Positions 16,844 to 26,900 of a stretch of DNA of 64,000 nt are shown here, in pieces. The DNA is from G963678445 sp963678445. GTDB lineage: Bacteria; Hydrogenedentota; Hydrogenedentia; Hydrogenedentales; G963678445. The position numbers were made by a program, and so were the translations under genes. The stretch lies in the NCBI GenBank assembly GCA_963678445.1, contig OY782877.1, positions 1,550,001 to 1,614,000 on the forward strand. The letters are read 5' to 3'. Below the pieces are notes generated by a model, which saw only the letters and a program-made list of their open reading frames with translations, was not told where the DNA came from and made no database searches. Every line of letters begins with the position of its first letter. Position 1 is the stretch's first letter.

Positions 16844-17755
16844 TTATTTTTTGCCTAGCAATGTGGCCAACACGGCCTTTTGTGCATGCAATCGGTTCTC
16901 TGCTTCATCAAACACTACCGAACGCGGGCTGTCAATCACCTCATCGGTCACCTCGCTGCCCCGGTGCGCGGGTAAACAGTGCATGAACAGGGCATCGGAT
17001 TTCGCCAGGGACATCAGCTTCGCATTCACCTGGTAGTCGGCAAATGCTTTTTCACGCTCTGCCGCTTCCTCTTCCTGTCCCATGCTGGCCCAAACATCGG
17101 TATAGACCGCGTCGGCATCTTTCAGCCCCACCTCGACATCGTTGGTGACCAGTACCTCGCCCTGCGCCTGCTGTTGCACCTGCTCAATTAACGTAGCATC
17201 GGCCTCGTACCCTTGGGGGCAGACAAGCGTCAGATTAAGGGGGAATTTGGCCGCAAAAAGCGCCCAGGAATTAAATACATTGTTGCCATCACCTACAAAA
17301 GCAAGTTTCATACTGGCAAAATCATCGCCACGATGTTCCCGCAAGGCCTGCACATCGGCCAAGATCTGGCAGGGATGGTACTGATCGGTCAATGCATTAA
17401 TTACAGGGATATGCGCATATTTGGCCAGTTCCAGCACATGCTCGTGCGAGAAGGTACGCGCCATAATTCCATCGACCCAGCGCGCCAGATTGCGTGCCAC
17501 ATCGGGCACCGATTCGCGTTCGCCCAGTCGCGTGTCAATCAAGACCGTTTGTCCGCCCAATTGGAACATGCCGGTCTGAAAGGTGATACGGGTACGCAAG
17601 CTGGGTTTTTCAAAAATCATCGCCAGGGTTTTCCCGGCCAACAGTTGATGTGGCTGACCGGTTTTTTGGCGTTTTTTCAGGTCCTTGGCCAAATCCAACA
17701 GGGCCAGGATCTCATCTTTTGAAAAATCCGACAGTGAAATAAAGTCTTTTACCAT
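16844..17755 (-). CDS. argF: Ornithine carbamoyltransferase
   Basis: ArgF of 303 residues, catalysing carbamoyl phosphate plus ornithine to citrulline. Carbamoyl-phosphate-binding motifs are intact: SLRTR, HPCQ, and the ornithine/catalytic loop HCLPAHRG near the C-terminus; the DGNNV...SW segment that contacts ornithine is also present. The start ATG at 17755 overlaps the end of argD by seven bases, indicating coupling. Its TAA stop abuts the palindromic element. Confidence 0.96.
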   Translation of the reverse strand: MVKDFISLSDFSKDEILALLDLAKDLKKRQKTGQPHQLLAGKTLAMIFEKPSLRTRITFQTGMFQLGGQTVLIDTRLGERESVPDVARNLARWVDGIMARTFSHEHVLELAKYAHIPVINALTDQYHPCQILADVQALREHRGDDFASMKLAFVGDGNNVFNSWALFAAKFPLNLTLVCPQGYEADATLIEQVQQQAQGEVLVTNDVEVGLKDADAVYTDVWASMGQEEEAAEREKAFADYQVNAKLMSLAKSDALFMHCLPAHRGSEVTDEVIDSPRSVVFDEAENRLHAQKAVLATLLGKK

Positions 17756-18942
17756 CCCATTTCCCCCAGACAGGCAGAAAGCACAGATACTACTTTCCGG
17801 GTTTGTTCTTCAGTAATGATTAACGGCGGCAGGAAGCGCAGCACATTGGGACCTGCAGGACCGCAAATAATACCGGATTCCTGCATTTTTTCAATCAGTG
17901 GAGCAACCGGGTTCTGGAATTCGACCCCGATCATAAGGCCTTTCCCGCGTACTTCCACAATACTATCGTGTTTTTCCGCCAGGGTATTCAATTGCGCCAT
18001 AAACGCTTTCCCCACCGAAGCAGCCTGTTCTATAACGCCCTCTTGAGTAAGTACTTGTAGTGTAGCCAAGGCTGCCGCTGTACTGAGGGGATTACCGCCA
18101 AAGGTAGCGGCATGGGAGCCTACGCCAAAGCCGGTTGCGGCCTCTTTGCTGCATCCCATCGCACCAATGGGCACGCCATTGGCCAATCCTTTGGCCAGAG
18201 TCATAATATCGGGTTGTATGTCGAACTGCTGGTGGGCAAAAAGTGCACCGGTACGTCCCAGACCGGTCTGGACTTCATCCAGGATAAGCAGAACGTTCTT
18301 TTTGTCGCACAGGGCGCGCACGGCTTTCCAGTAGCCTTCGGGGGGAACGCGCACGCCGCCCTCACCTTGTATCGGCTCCAGCATTATTGCGCCAACCTCG
18401 GGCGTAATGGCGTGTTCCAGCGCTTCGATATCGCCGTAGGGGACGTAGGTAAAACCGGGCATCATTGGTTCAAAACCATTGTGGTACTTGGGCTGTCCTG
18501 TCGCTGTAATGGTAGCCAGCGTGCGCCCATGAAACGAGTGCTCTGCCGTTATAATATGCGGTTTGGGCGTTCCTTTTTGCGCCCAATAGCGCCGTGCCAG
18601 TTTAATCGCGGCTTCGTTCGCTTCCGCACCGCCATTGCAGAAAAACCAGGCATTGGCAAAACACAAGGTGCTCAATTTTTCTGCCAACTGCACCTGTGAT
18701 TCGATGTAGTACAGATTGGAGACATGCACGAGTTTACGGGCCTGTTCACAAATAGCCTCTGTCACCGCAGGATGGCAATGTCCCAGATTGCACACCGCAA
18801 TACCGGCGAAACAGTCCAAGTATTCCTTGCCTTCGACATCCCACAGCGTAGCGCCGTCACCACGCGCCAAGGCGAGTTTCCGCTGACCATAGGTGTTGAT
18901 GATGTATTCATCGTTTTTCTGCTGAATTTCTTTTGTATTCAT
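17749..18942 (-). CDS. argD: Acetylornithine aminotransferase
   Basis: ArgD of 397 residues, a class-III PLP aminotransferase converting N-acetylglutamate semialdehyde to acetylornithine (it may also serve in lysine synthesis). Visible motifs are FFCNGGAEANEAAIKLAR, LILDEVQTGLGRTG with the PLP-contacting Asp, and TLAKGLANGVPIGA with the Schiff-base lysine. The frame extends seven codons further up, but ATG at 18942 has the AAGGAGAGG site and starts the family N-terminus. First gene of the arg operon, preceded by a likely ARG box. Confidence 0.95.
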   Translation of the reverse strand: MNTKEIQQKNDEYIINTYGQRKLALARGDGATLWDVEGKEYLDCFAGIAVCNLGHCHPAVTEAICEQARKLVHVSNLYYIESQVQLAEKLSTLCFANAWFFCNGGAEANEAAIKLARRYWAQKGTPKPHIITAEHSFHGRTLATITATGQPKYHNGFEPMMPGFTYVPYGDIEALEHAITPEVGAIMLEPIQGEGGVRVPPEGYWKAVRALCDKKNVLLILDEVQTGLGRTGALFAHQQFDIQPDIMTLAKGLANGVPIGAMGCSKEAATGFGVGSHAATFGGNPLSTAAALATLQVLTQEGVIEQAASVGKAFMAQLNTLAEKHDSIVEVRGKGLMIGVEFQNPVAPLIEKMQESGIICGPAGPNVLRFLPPLIITEEQTRKVVSVLSACLGEMGW

Positions 18943-18965
18943 AGCGAGGTCCTCTCCTTGCACGC

Positions 18966-18983
18966 GACGAATGCAGATTCACA
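18966..18983. promoter_or_regulatory. Candidate ARG box (ArgR operator) upstream of argD
   Basis: The minus strand reads TGTGAATCTGCATTCGT, an imperfect palindrome matching the ArgR half-site pattern TGAAT-N4-ATTCA at nine of ten half-site bases. It sits 24-41 bases before the argD start, where a repressor would block transcription. This matches known arginine-responsive control in E. coli and Bacillus; no argR gene is in the window. Confidence 0.5.
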
Positions 18984-19015
18984 CCGTCTTGTTTCGCACG
19001 ATCGCACGCTATACA

Positions 19016-19324
19016 TCAGCCGCCTGTGGTCGTTGTCTTTGAAGAAGAGTCCGACTTGGTTGAGGTCGTACTTTTGCTTTCCTTTGTAGACGACGAGGTC
19101 TTTGTCGACGATGTGCCACTGGAGGCGGGTTTCCCTTTTTTATCTTTAAAATCGGTTTCGTAGAAGCCGCTACCTTTAAATATGATGCCTGCGCCAGTCC
19201 CCAGCAAACGCTCGCAATGGTTTTCCCCACAAGCTTCGCACGCTATGTTGGGTTTTGCGCTCATCGCATGAAAAACATCGAAAATATGCGCACACTTTTT
19301 ACATTGATATGAATATGTAGGCAT
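19016..19324 (-). CDS. FmdB family zinc-ribbon protein
   Basis: A 102-residue putative regulatory protein. The N-terminus is the FmdB-type ribbon MPTYSYQCKKCAHIFDVF with two CxxC pairs (CKKC and CEAC), followed by the GIIFKGSGFYETD motif shared by this family. The last 40 residues are a Ser/Thr/Lys-rich, low-complexity tail. FmdB proteins are small Zn-binding proteins of unknown or regulatory role. ATG at 19324 follows GGAG. It ends 73 bases before argD but probably has its own role. Confidence 0.88.
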   Translation of the reverse strand: MPTYSYQCKKCAHIFDVFHAMSAKPNIACEACGENHCERLLGTGAGIIFKGSGFYETDFKDKKGKPASSGTSSTKTSSSTKESKSTTSTKSDSSSKTTTTGG

Positions 19325-19605
19325 AACAACTGCTCCACTCTATACCTCAACCCGAACTTGCGGGTCGAGAAAACGTCCACAGTAAACGTGGTAAAAAAAC
19401 ACCCTTGGAAAACCTGTTACTCTAGCAGGTTTCTGAAAGGTTTGCAAAAAAACAGCACGTAATAATTCGCACTGCATGGCGGTGAGTTGTTAGACTGCAG
19501 TGGCGAGGCGTCCCGTCTCGCGTTTCTGAAAGGCTGGCATGAACGGCATTCCGAAAAGCATCTGTAAGCAATAATACGCGTTGCGTGTGGAAAGGAAGTT
19601 TGGAT
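19325..19605. other. Intergenic region between divergent fmdB-like gene and cysC
   Basis: Contains a 7-bp inverted repeat AAACCTG/CAGGTTT near 19409-19432, a GC-rich hairpin near 19503-19521, and a perfect 12-bp direct repeat GTTTCTGAAAGG at 19429-19440 and 19522-19533. No convincing promoter was found by eye. The paired sites might serve divergent control. Confidence 0.3.
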
Positions 19606-20214
19606 ATGGGTGAGGAAGTTAAAGCAACGAATATTACCTGGCATGAAGGCGATATCACACGTGCGGATCGTCAGCGGGCCAATGGCCACTGCTCGTGTGT
19701 AATCTGGTTTACAGGTCTGTCTGCATCTGGGAAATCCACGTTGGCGCGTGCCGTTGAAGCGGTCTTGTATGAAAAGGGCTATCAGGCGTATGTGCTGGAC
19801 GGTGATAATGTACGTCATGGTTTGAATAAGGATTTGGGCTTCTCTCCTGAGGATCGCGAGGAGAACATCCGGCGTATTGGTGAGGTGGCGCATTTGTTTG
19901 CCGATGCGGGCCTTGTCGCCTTGACGGCGTTCATTTCACCCTATCGGGCGGACAGGGATAAGGCGCGTGCGATGGCCCCCGATGATTTTATCGAGGTCTA
20001 TGTGAAGTGTGCGGTCGAAGTCTGCGAATCACGCGATCCCAAGGGACTATACAAAAAGGCGCGCGCAGGAATTATTCCTGAATTTACAGGTATTTCCGCA
20101 CCGTATGAAGCACCGGAAAATCCGGAATTGGTGGTGGATACAGCAGAGGAAAGCGTTGAGGAGTCTACCGCGAAAGTGCTTGCGTATCTGGAAAAACGGG
20201 GTTTGTTCTCGTAG
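19606..20214 (+). CDS. cysC: Adenylylsulfate kinase
   Basis: CysC of 202 residues, phosphorylating adenosine 5'-phosphosulfate to PAPS. P-loop GLSASGKST, the LDGDNVRHGLNKDLGFSPEDR substrate region, and the FISPYRADRDKAR segment are all present. ATG at 19606 follows AAGGAAG; the frame opens with GTG seven codons earlier but without a site. No cysN/cysD or sulfotransferase is adjacent, so whether PAPS here feeds sulfate assimilation or polysaccharide sulfation cannot be told. Confidence 0.95.
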   Translation: MGEEVKATNITWHEGDITRADRQRANGHCSCVIWFTGLSASGKSTLARAVEAVLYEKGYQAYVLDGDNVRHGLNKDLGFSPEDREENIRRIGEVAHLFADAGLVALTAFISPYRADRDKARAMAPDDFIEVYVKCAVEVCESRDPKGLYKKARAGIIPEFTGISAPYEAPENPELVVDTAEESVEESTAKVLAYLEKRGLFS

Positions 20215-20299
20215 GACACCCGGCATAGACGGTACCTTTTATTCATCCATTGCGTATTTCTTAATGTAATTTTTCCAATAATTGGGGCCAGGTTGACTT

Positions 20300-20944
20300 A
20301 TGATTCGTGCAGTAGCATTTGATTTGGATGGTACGCTGATCGATTCGATGGACGCCATTGTGGATTCCGTGTTTTATGCTTTCGATCAGGCGGGACGGCA
20401 ACGTCCACCCCGGGTAGTCGTTACGAAAACCATTGGCAAGCCGTTGGAGGAAAAGTTTGCGCAATTGGCGCCTGGATGTGATGTCGAACAGTACGTGCAG
20501 TGGTATCGCACGCATTATAAGGAGACGGCAGCAGAAAAAACGGTTTTGATGCCAGGAACCCGGGAGCTTTTAGCGGTTTTGTCAAAAGCGGATATACGTA
20601 TCGGCTTCGCAACGGCCAAAAAACGGGAAATGGCTGAGATGCTGTTAGCGCACCTGGGCGTGCTTTCCTACTTCACATGCCGCATCGGCCCTGCGGAAGT
20701 CACCTTCCCTAAACCCCATCCTGAAGCCGTGCTTCAATGCGCAACACAATTGGGTGTACCGCCGGAAGAACTCGCCTACGTAGGCGATATGCAGTACGAC
20801 ATCGAAGCGGCACAACGTGCAGGGGCAATTAGCATTGCGGTAAGCACAGGATTTGTAGACCGCGAAACGTTGGCCGCCTGTAATCCCGATGCCGTCTTTG
20901 AGCACCTCAACGATGTGCAGCACTATATCCTGGCGCGTTTGTAG
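20300..20944 (+). CDS. HAD-superfamily phosphatase (phosphoglycolate phosphatase-like)
   Basis: A 214-residue HAD hydrolase with a helical cap. Motif I is DLDGTLIDS, the cap spans about residues 15-85, motif II appears in IGFATAKK, motif III lysine in FPKPHPE and motif IV in YVGDMQYDIEAA. This layout matches phosphoglycolate phosphatase, beta-phosphoglucomutase and pyrophosphatase PpaX-type enzymes; the substrate is not fixed by sequence. It follows cysC on the same strand after 85 bases. Confidence 0.88.
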   Translation: MIRAVAFDLDGTLIDSMDAIVDSVFYAFDQAGRQRPPRVVVTKTIGKPLEEKFAQLAPGCDVEQYVQWYRTHYKETAAEKTVLMPGTRELLAVLSKADIRIGFATAKKREMAEMLLAHLGVLSYFTCRIGPAEVTFPKPHPEAVLQCATQLGVPPEELAYVGDMQYDIEAAQRAGAISIAVSTGFVDRETLAACNPDAVFEHLNDVQHYILARL

Positions 20945-20979
20945 TATGCACTGCGGCAGGCAAATTTAACATACGGTGG

Positions 20980-23900
20980 TTAATAAATACCGTAGACATC
21001 GTCGATTGTCGCCAAAATATCGCCAGGCGTGGCGACGACTGGCACAATTTCACGTCGTGTTAAATCCGCCATTTTCTTCAAGGCCGATTCGTCCAACGGA
21101 TCGGCCATCGCAACAACCAAGCGATCCAGCGTGGCCTGAATGGGGGCAACGAGGAAACGGCTACACAGCTCCTTGTTTAGCAGGTCACGCGCGACCCCGT
21201 CCACTGTTGCGGCATTAGGGCGTGCGAGCTGTAGCTGCAATTGGCAAGCAAGACTCTGAGCAATGGCGTCTTCCGTGGCATATTCCATCTCGACAAGTAT
21301 CTCGCCCAGTCGTTTGGAGGCCGCCCGTTTTTTCTTTTTCAACGCACGCCGCAACTGCTTTTCCGAAAGAACCCCTGCAGAGACCAGCACCTCACCCAAT
21401 GGTTGAATCTCGTCTTGAAGCAACTGCGAGGTTAAGATGCGTTGTTGTGTGTTCAGCATTTCCCGTATATGCGCCGCCTCAGAGCCCGGTGTAAGTGAAA
21501 CTGGCGCAACCCGCACACGCCCCTGTTCCGCATGCAGAGTGCGTAGTTGCTGCAAGGCCTCATCCCGTTCATGCAGCGCCTCATTCATCATTGCAGCCGT
21601 ACGCGCCACCTTCTCCCTATGTTCCGTGGTTTCCGCACGCGCTGCGTCAAGGCGTTCTTCCAGCGTGGCCATTTCAGCTTCCAACTGCGCCACCGCCGCA
21701 TCACGCCGAGCCAATTCATCATGATGCGTAGCAACGGCCTTACGCGCTTGATCGACCAGTTTGCGCTCCGATGCCTTTGTTGTGCGCATCTCCGCCAACT
21801 GTTCCTGCAAACGTTCCGCCAAGCTGGCGCTATTGTCCCGATCTTCCCGGATAGCATCCAAATGCCTCTGCAATGCAGTACGCTCCGTTACCAACTTCTC
21901 CATCGCCGTTTCCTGTTCCTGCAAGTCAACACGCAACAACTGTACCGCCTCACGACTTTGCGCCAATTCCTGCTCCTGTGGCGCCTGTGTACTCTTGAAC
22001 GCATGCAATGCGCTCTGCATTTCCTTTGCGGTGCGTGCTGTTTTGGCTTCCTTACGTTGCACTTCCTCTAACTGTACTTGTAAACTCTCCACCTGTTCCC
22101 GCAAGCTCGTAACCGCATTCTCCCGCTCCTCCAGCGCTTTTTTCTGTGCCGTAATAGCGGAACGGGCCTCGTGTATAAGACGACCGCCCTTTTCCTTTTC
22201 CCCTTCCAGGGACTGCACCTGCGTCTCCAACGCCACCCGCTCTTCCTCCATGCGTTTCTGGAGGCTATGCGCGGTTTTTTCCCGCGCCTGCATCTGTTCT
22301 AATTGCACTTTCAATGTCGCGCAATGACGTTTCTGCTGGTCCAACTCCTGCTCTACAAAAGCAAGCTGCGCGTGCGACTGTGCCAAATCGTTGCGCAGCG
22401 AGGTCGTCAATTCATCACGCATCCGCACTTTGTCCCGCACCGTTGCCAGTTCAAGCGAAAGCTTTCCGTGATGCGTATGCGCCTCTTTCTTTTGTTGTTC
22501 CAGAGTACTTATCTCCGCCTGCAACAAATCCAAACGCGCCTGCAACGTATCGACGGTTTTCTTTAACGTTTCATTCTGTGTCTTCGTATCCTGCTGCTCC
22601 GCTTTCAACGTCTGCAGCAGTTCATCCCGTTCCGCCAACGCGTTGCGCTGAATCTCCGCTTCCCAATGTGCAGCAGAAAGATCGGACAGTTGATGTTCCA
22701 GGGCCGCCGTATGCTCCTGCGCCGCTTCTAAAAGCTGCGCCTTTTCCGCCAAGGCTTTCCGGGCTTCTGCATCCGCTTCCTGCAGCGACTCCAACCGTTG
22801 TGACAACGTCACAATGTGTTGCTTTGCCTCCTCCTCCGAAGCTTCCAGTTCTGTTCCCACCGCTTTTATGCGCTGCGTTTCCGACGCCATCGCTTCAATT
22901 TTTGCTTGAGCGTTGTGCCAGGCCTGCTCATGCTTCTGTGCCAGGGCCTGCGCAGCAACAAGATCCTTACGGGTCTGTTCAAGCTTCTCTTGCAAAGAAT
23001 CTTTTCGTTCGCGAATGGCGGTGGTTTCTACCTGCTGGTCTTTTTGCTGGTTCAGGAGCTCCGCCAATTCTTCTTCCAATGCATGGATGCGTTGCGCCAT
23101 ATTTTCCGCTTCCGCGCATCGTTCCGACAACGCTTTCTCGAGCGCTGTCCGCTCTTTGCGATGGCTGTCTGCCCATTCACGCAACGCCGCCAGTTCCGCC
23201 ACATGCGCCCATGCCGTTTCGAGATTAACGCAATGCACTGCCTGCGTTTTTTCCAAGGCACAAACGGCCTCCTGCAACGCGGCTTGTTCCTGCGCCCACT
23301 CCGTTTCGCGCGCTTTCAGCGCAAAGAGGTCTTTTTCCAAAGCCTCTTTCTCACGCATCAAACCCTCTGCATACGAACGTGCTGCTTCCCTCTGTTGGGT
23401 GCGTTCCTGTAACAACGCCTGCTGTTCCGTTTGGCTACCCTTCAAACGCGACAGTATTTCAATATGCCTCCACGACTCTTTCAGATTTGCCTGGTGCACC
23501 TGATTGGTTTGTATCAACAACGCCAATTCGCGCGTTGCTTCCTCATGGCTTTGCTGCAATGTGGCTTGTTCAGCCTCCAACTGTGCAAAGGCGTTTCGGA
23601 CCGACTCCAGTTCATAAAGCAACGCATCGCGCCGTGTTTTCTCCCCGGCCAGCGTTTTCTCCTGCTCCAGGAGCAAGGCCTCCTGAGCAGCGTAATCCAT
23701 GCGCAACGTGCCCAGCATTTCAATATGCTGCCAGGCATTCTGAAGATTTTCGGCCTGTACCTGCGAAGTAGACAGGGTCTCCGTCCACTGCTCCTCTATC
23801 TGTTTGTGCTGTGTATAAGCCGCCTCTTTTTCTGCTTGCTCCTTCTCCAAAGCCCCCTGCAGAGCCTCTAAAGCGCGTTGACTTTCCTCCCGTTGCGATT

Positions 23901-26900
23901 CAAGCTGGTTCAGAAGCGCATCCTGATCCTGTAGCGCCTTCTTCCGACTATTCTGTTCTTCCTGTAAACGAGCAAAAGCGGCCTGGACCGATTCCAGTTC
24001 CTGCGCCAAGGCGTCGCGCTGCGTCCGTTCCTCTTGCAACGATTTTTCCTGCTCAAGAAGCAAGGTTTCCTGAGCAGCATAATCCATACGCAACGCGCCC
24101 AATATTTCAACATGCCGCCAGGATTCTGACAGATTTTCCGTTTGTACTTGCGCCCTTTGCTCCAGGATTTCTAAAGCTCTCTGCGTATCGGTATTCGACT
24201 CTTCCAGGTGCCCACATTTCTCGCGCATGGTCTGCAATGCCACCTGGGCCGCATCTAATTCTGCACAAAGCGTTTCCTTGCTCGCATTGGCGCTGGCCAA
24301 CTGTTCATCCCGTTCCTGCAGGCGTGTTTTCAACGAGGTGTGCAATTCCCGCAACGCCGCCAACATTTCAATATGTCGCCAGGAATTCTGCAAATTTTCG
24401 CTTTGTGTCTGAGCACGCTCCCCTAACGCATCCACTCGTGTTCGGAGGTCTTCTTCCGTCTGACGTAGTTGTGTTTCCGTCTGTTGCAATGACGCATAAT
24501 CTGCTTCCAGACACGCATGGCGTTCCTGAAGTTCCGTCAGCGCCTTTTGAGCTTCATCCGCACTTTGTGCAAGCTCCAGGCATTGCGCGTCCAGCGCCTC
24601 CTTTTCAGCCTGCAACGTACGCTGCATTTCTTCCTGCTCCGCAAGCCTTATCTTCTGTGCGGCGCATTCATCCTCCAACGCAGCAAGCCGTTCCGTGCGT
24701 GCAGTCAGCAACGTTTTCTCTTCCGCATACTGCGTTTGCAGCGCGTTCATTTCCTCCTGCAGCGCGCGTAAGGCCGTTTCTTTTTTAGCCCCGTCTTTCT
24801 CCAGCAACTCGCTATATGTTCTTTGCTCCTGCGCAGCAGCACTGTTCTCTTCCACCGCCATTTTCAGCTGCGCACGCTGTTCTTCAACCACAGAAAAGGT
24901 TTTCTGTAACGAAAGAAGCTGCTGCGCCTGCCCCCAGACACGTTCACGCTCTTGCAACAACTCTTCCTGTAGTGTGGCACACTGCGCCTGCGACGTGCGG
25001 AGTTTCTCAAGCTCTGCATACGCGGCATCCAATACGTTTTGCTGCGCCAGACGTTCTTCTCGTTCCGTTGCCAACTGCGTCGTCAAGCGCTCACGCGTTG
25101 CGCTCAATTCCTCTTCCCTGCGTGACAACGTTTCCGTTGCACACCGCAACTCCTCCACCTGCTTGCTCATTCGATCGCGTTCATCGGTCAACGCAACTTG
25201 CACATCCTGCAAGACCTTTCGGCTTTCCTGTTCAGTAGCGTATTCCTGTTGCAAGGCCACCAACGCCGTTGTTTTATCCTCCACCTCATCCTGAGTCTTC
25301 GCCAAGGTTGTTTGCAGCGCTTCCTGTTCTTTCAGCGCCGTTGACTGCGCCTGCTGCAAGACCGCATATTCCTTGGCCAGCCTTTCCCGATCTTTCTCCC
25401 ACTGGGTCGCCGTTTCCTCCAGAATTGCATTACGCCGCTGCACTAGTGAAAGCGCCTCCTCCGTTTCCCTCAATTTTTCCTGAACCGCTTTCATTTGTCT
25501 TTCCGCAGCACTGCCATCCTCCACCGATTGACGCAACTGCGCCAATTCCGCCTCCACATGCACGCGTTCCCGCCGTAACGTTTCCGCCGCCCTCTTCGCC
25601 TCATTATGTTCAACTTCCAGACTTTCCAGCTGGGTCTGCGTCATCCGCAACTGCTGTTCTAACGAAGCTTTTTCTACTTCAAGAGCGCCACAATGCGCTT
25701 CCCGCGCATCCCACTGTGCTGCGCGTTGCGCAGCTGTCTGTTCTGCGGCCCGCAACGTTTCCACCTCCTCCTGCAGTGCCTTTGCACGATTGGCGCTACT
25801 TTCCGCTTCACGACGCAACGCATCCAACATCGTTTGCAACGATTTATTTCGTTCAGCGCGCTCCGCTTCCCGCTCCGCCAACGTCGTTAATTCCTGCTGA
25901 AATTCCGCAACGCCGGCTTCCAGGGCTTCATTTCGTTTTTGCGCTTCCTCTAACGCAACTTCCTTTTCATTCAGTTGCGCATTCGAGGCATCCAGTTCCT
26001 CCGATACCGCCGTTAACCTTGCCAATTCCTCCTGCAACTGCGTGATGTGCGTTTCCTTCTCCGCATTTTCCTGTTGCGCCACATCATAGGCCTGTTGCAA
26101 TCGTTCTTTTTCAGCAAAAAGCTGCGTTTCATTCGCCGAAATCGCCTGCAATTGCATTTGCAACGCCGCCGTCGACTTCTCCAGGTCAAGGATGCGCTGC
26201 GTCTTCTGTTGCTGCTCATCCTCCATTTCCTGCTGCAAATTTGCATGCTTTCCTGTAAGCGTTTCCTGCTGGGCCCTCAGTGCATCGCGCTCCTCAGAAA
26301 CCAACGCCAGCGATTCCTCCACCGTGCCAAGCTGTGTCGTCAGCGTATCGCGCTCCTCAGCAGCTTTCGCCAACGACTCCTCCAGCGTGCCAAGCTGCGA
26401 TGTCATTTGCAGTTCCGCTGATTCCCGGCTATCCTGGGACTGGCCCAACGCCGCCTCTAATTCTTCACAGCGATTTACGAGTGTGGCGCGTTCTTCCTGT
26501 TCCTGCGACAGGGCGCTTTCCAAACGCGACACTTCCTTCTGCAACCCGGCCTGTTGTTCTTCCAGGGCCTGAGACTGTGCCTGCGTCTGCGCCAGCAGTG
26601 CTTCCAATTCCTGTGTCCGCGTCTCCTCCTTTTTCCCGGCATCCCGATAGGTCTCCATCTCCTCCACCATGGCGCGCATTGCCTGCAGACGGTCCTGTTC
26701 CTGCGCTTTTAAACTCGCCAGCTCCTGCTCAAAATGCGCTAACGTATCCTGCAAAGCCACGCGTTGTGTCAACAACGCCTCGCGATCCATCTGCGTGTTT
26801 TCCAGTTGCTGCAGTTGATCCGCCAAGGCGCGTTCCAATTCCCTAATGCGTTCCTGCAACCTGTCCTGTGCCCGCTCCTGCGCATCTGTCTGACGCCGCG

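Noticed and set aside
21437..26846. Many Pro/Ser/Cys-rich plus-strand frames opposite the giant gene
   Set aside because: Result of Glu/Gln/Leu-rich codons read in reverse; none has motifs or starts.
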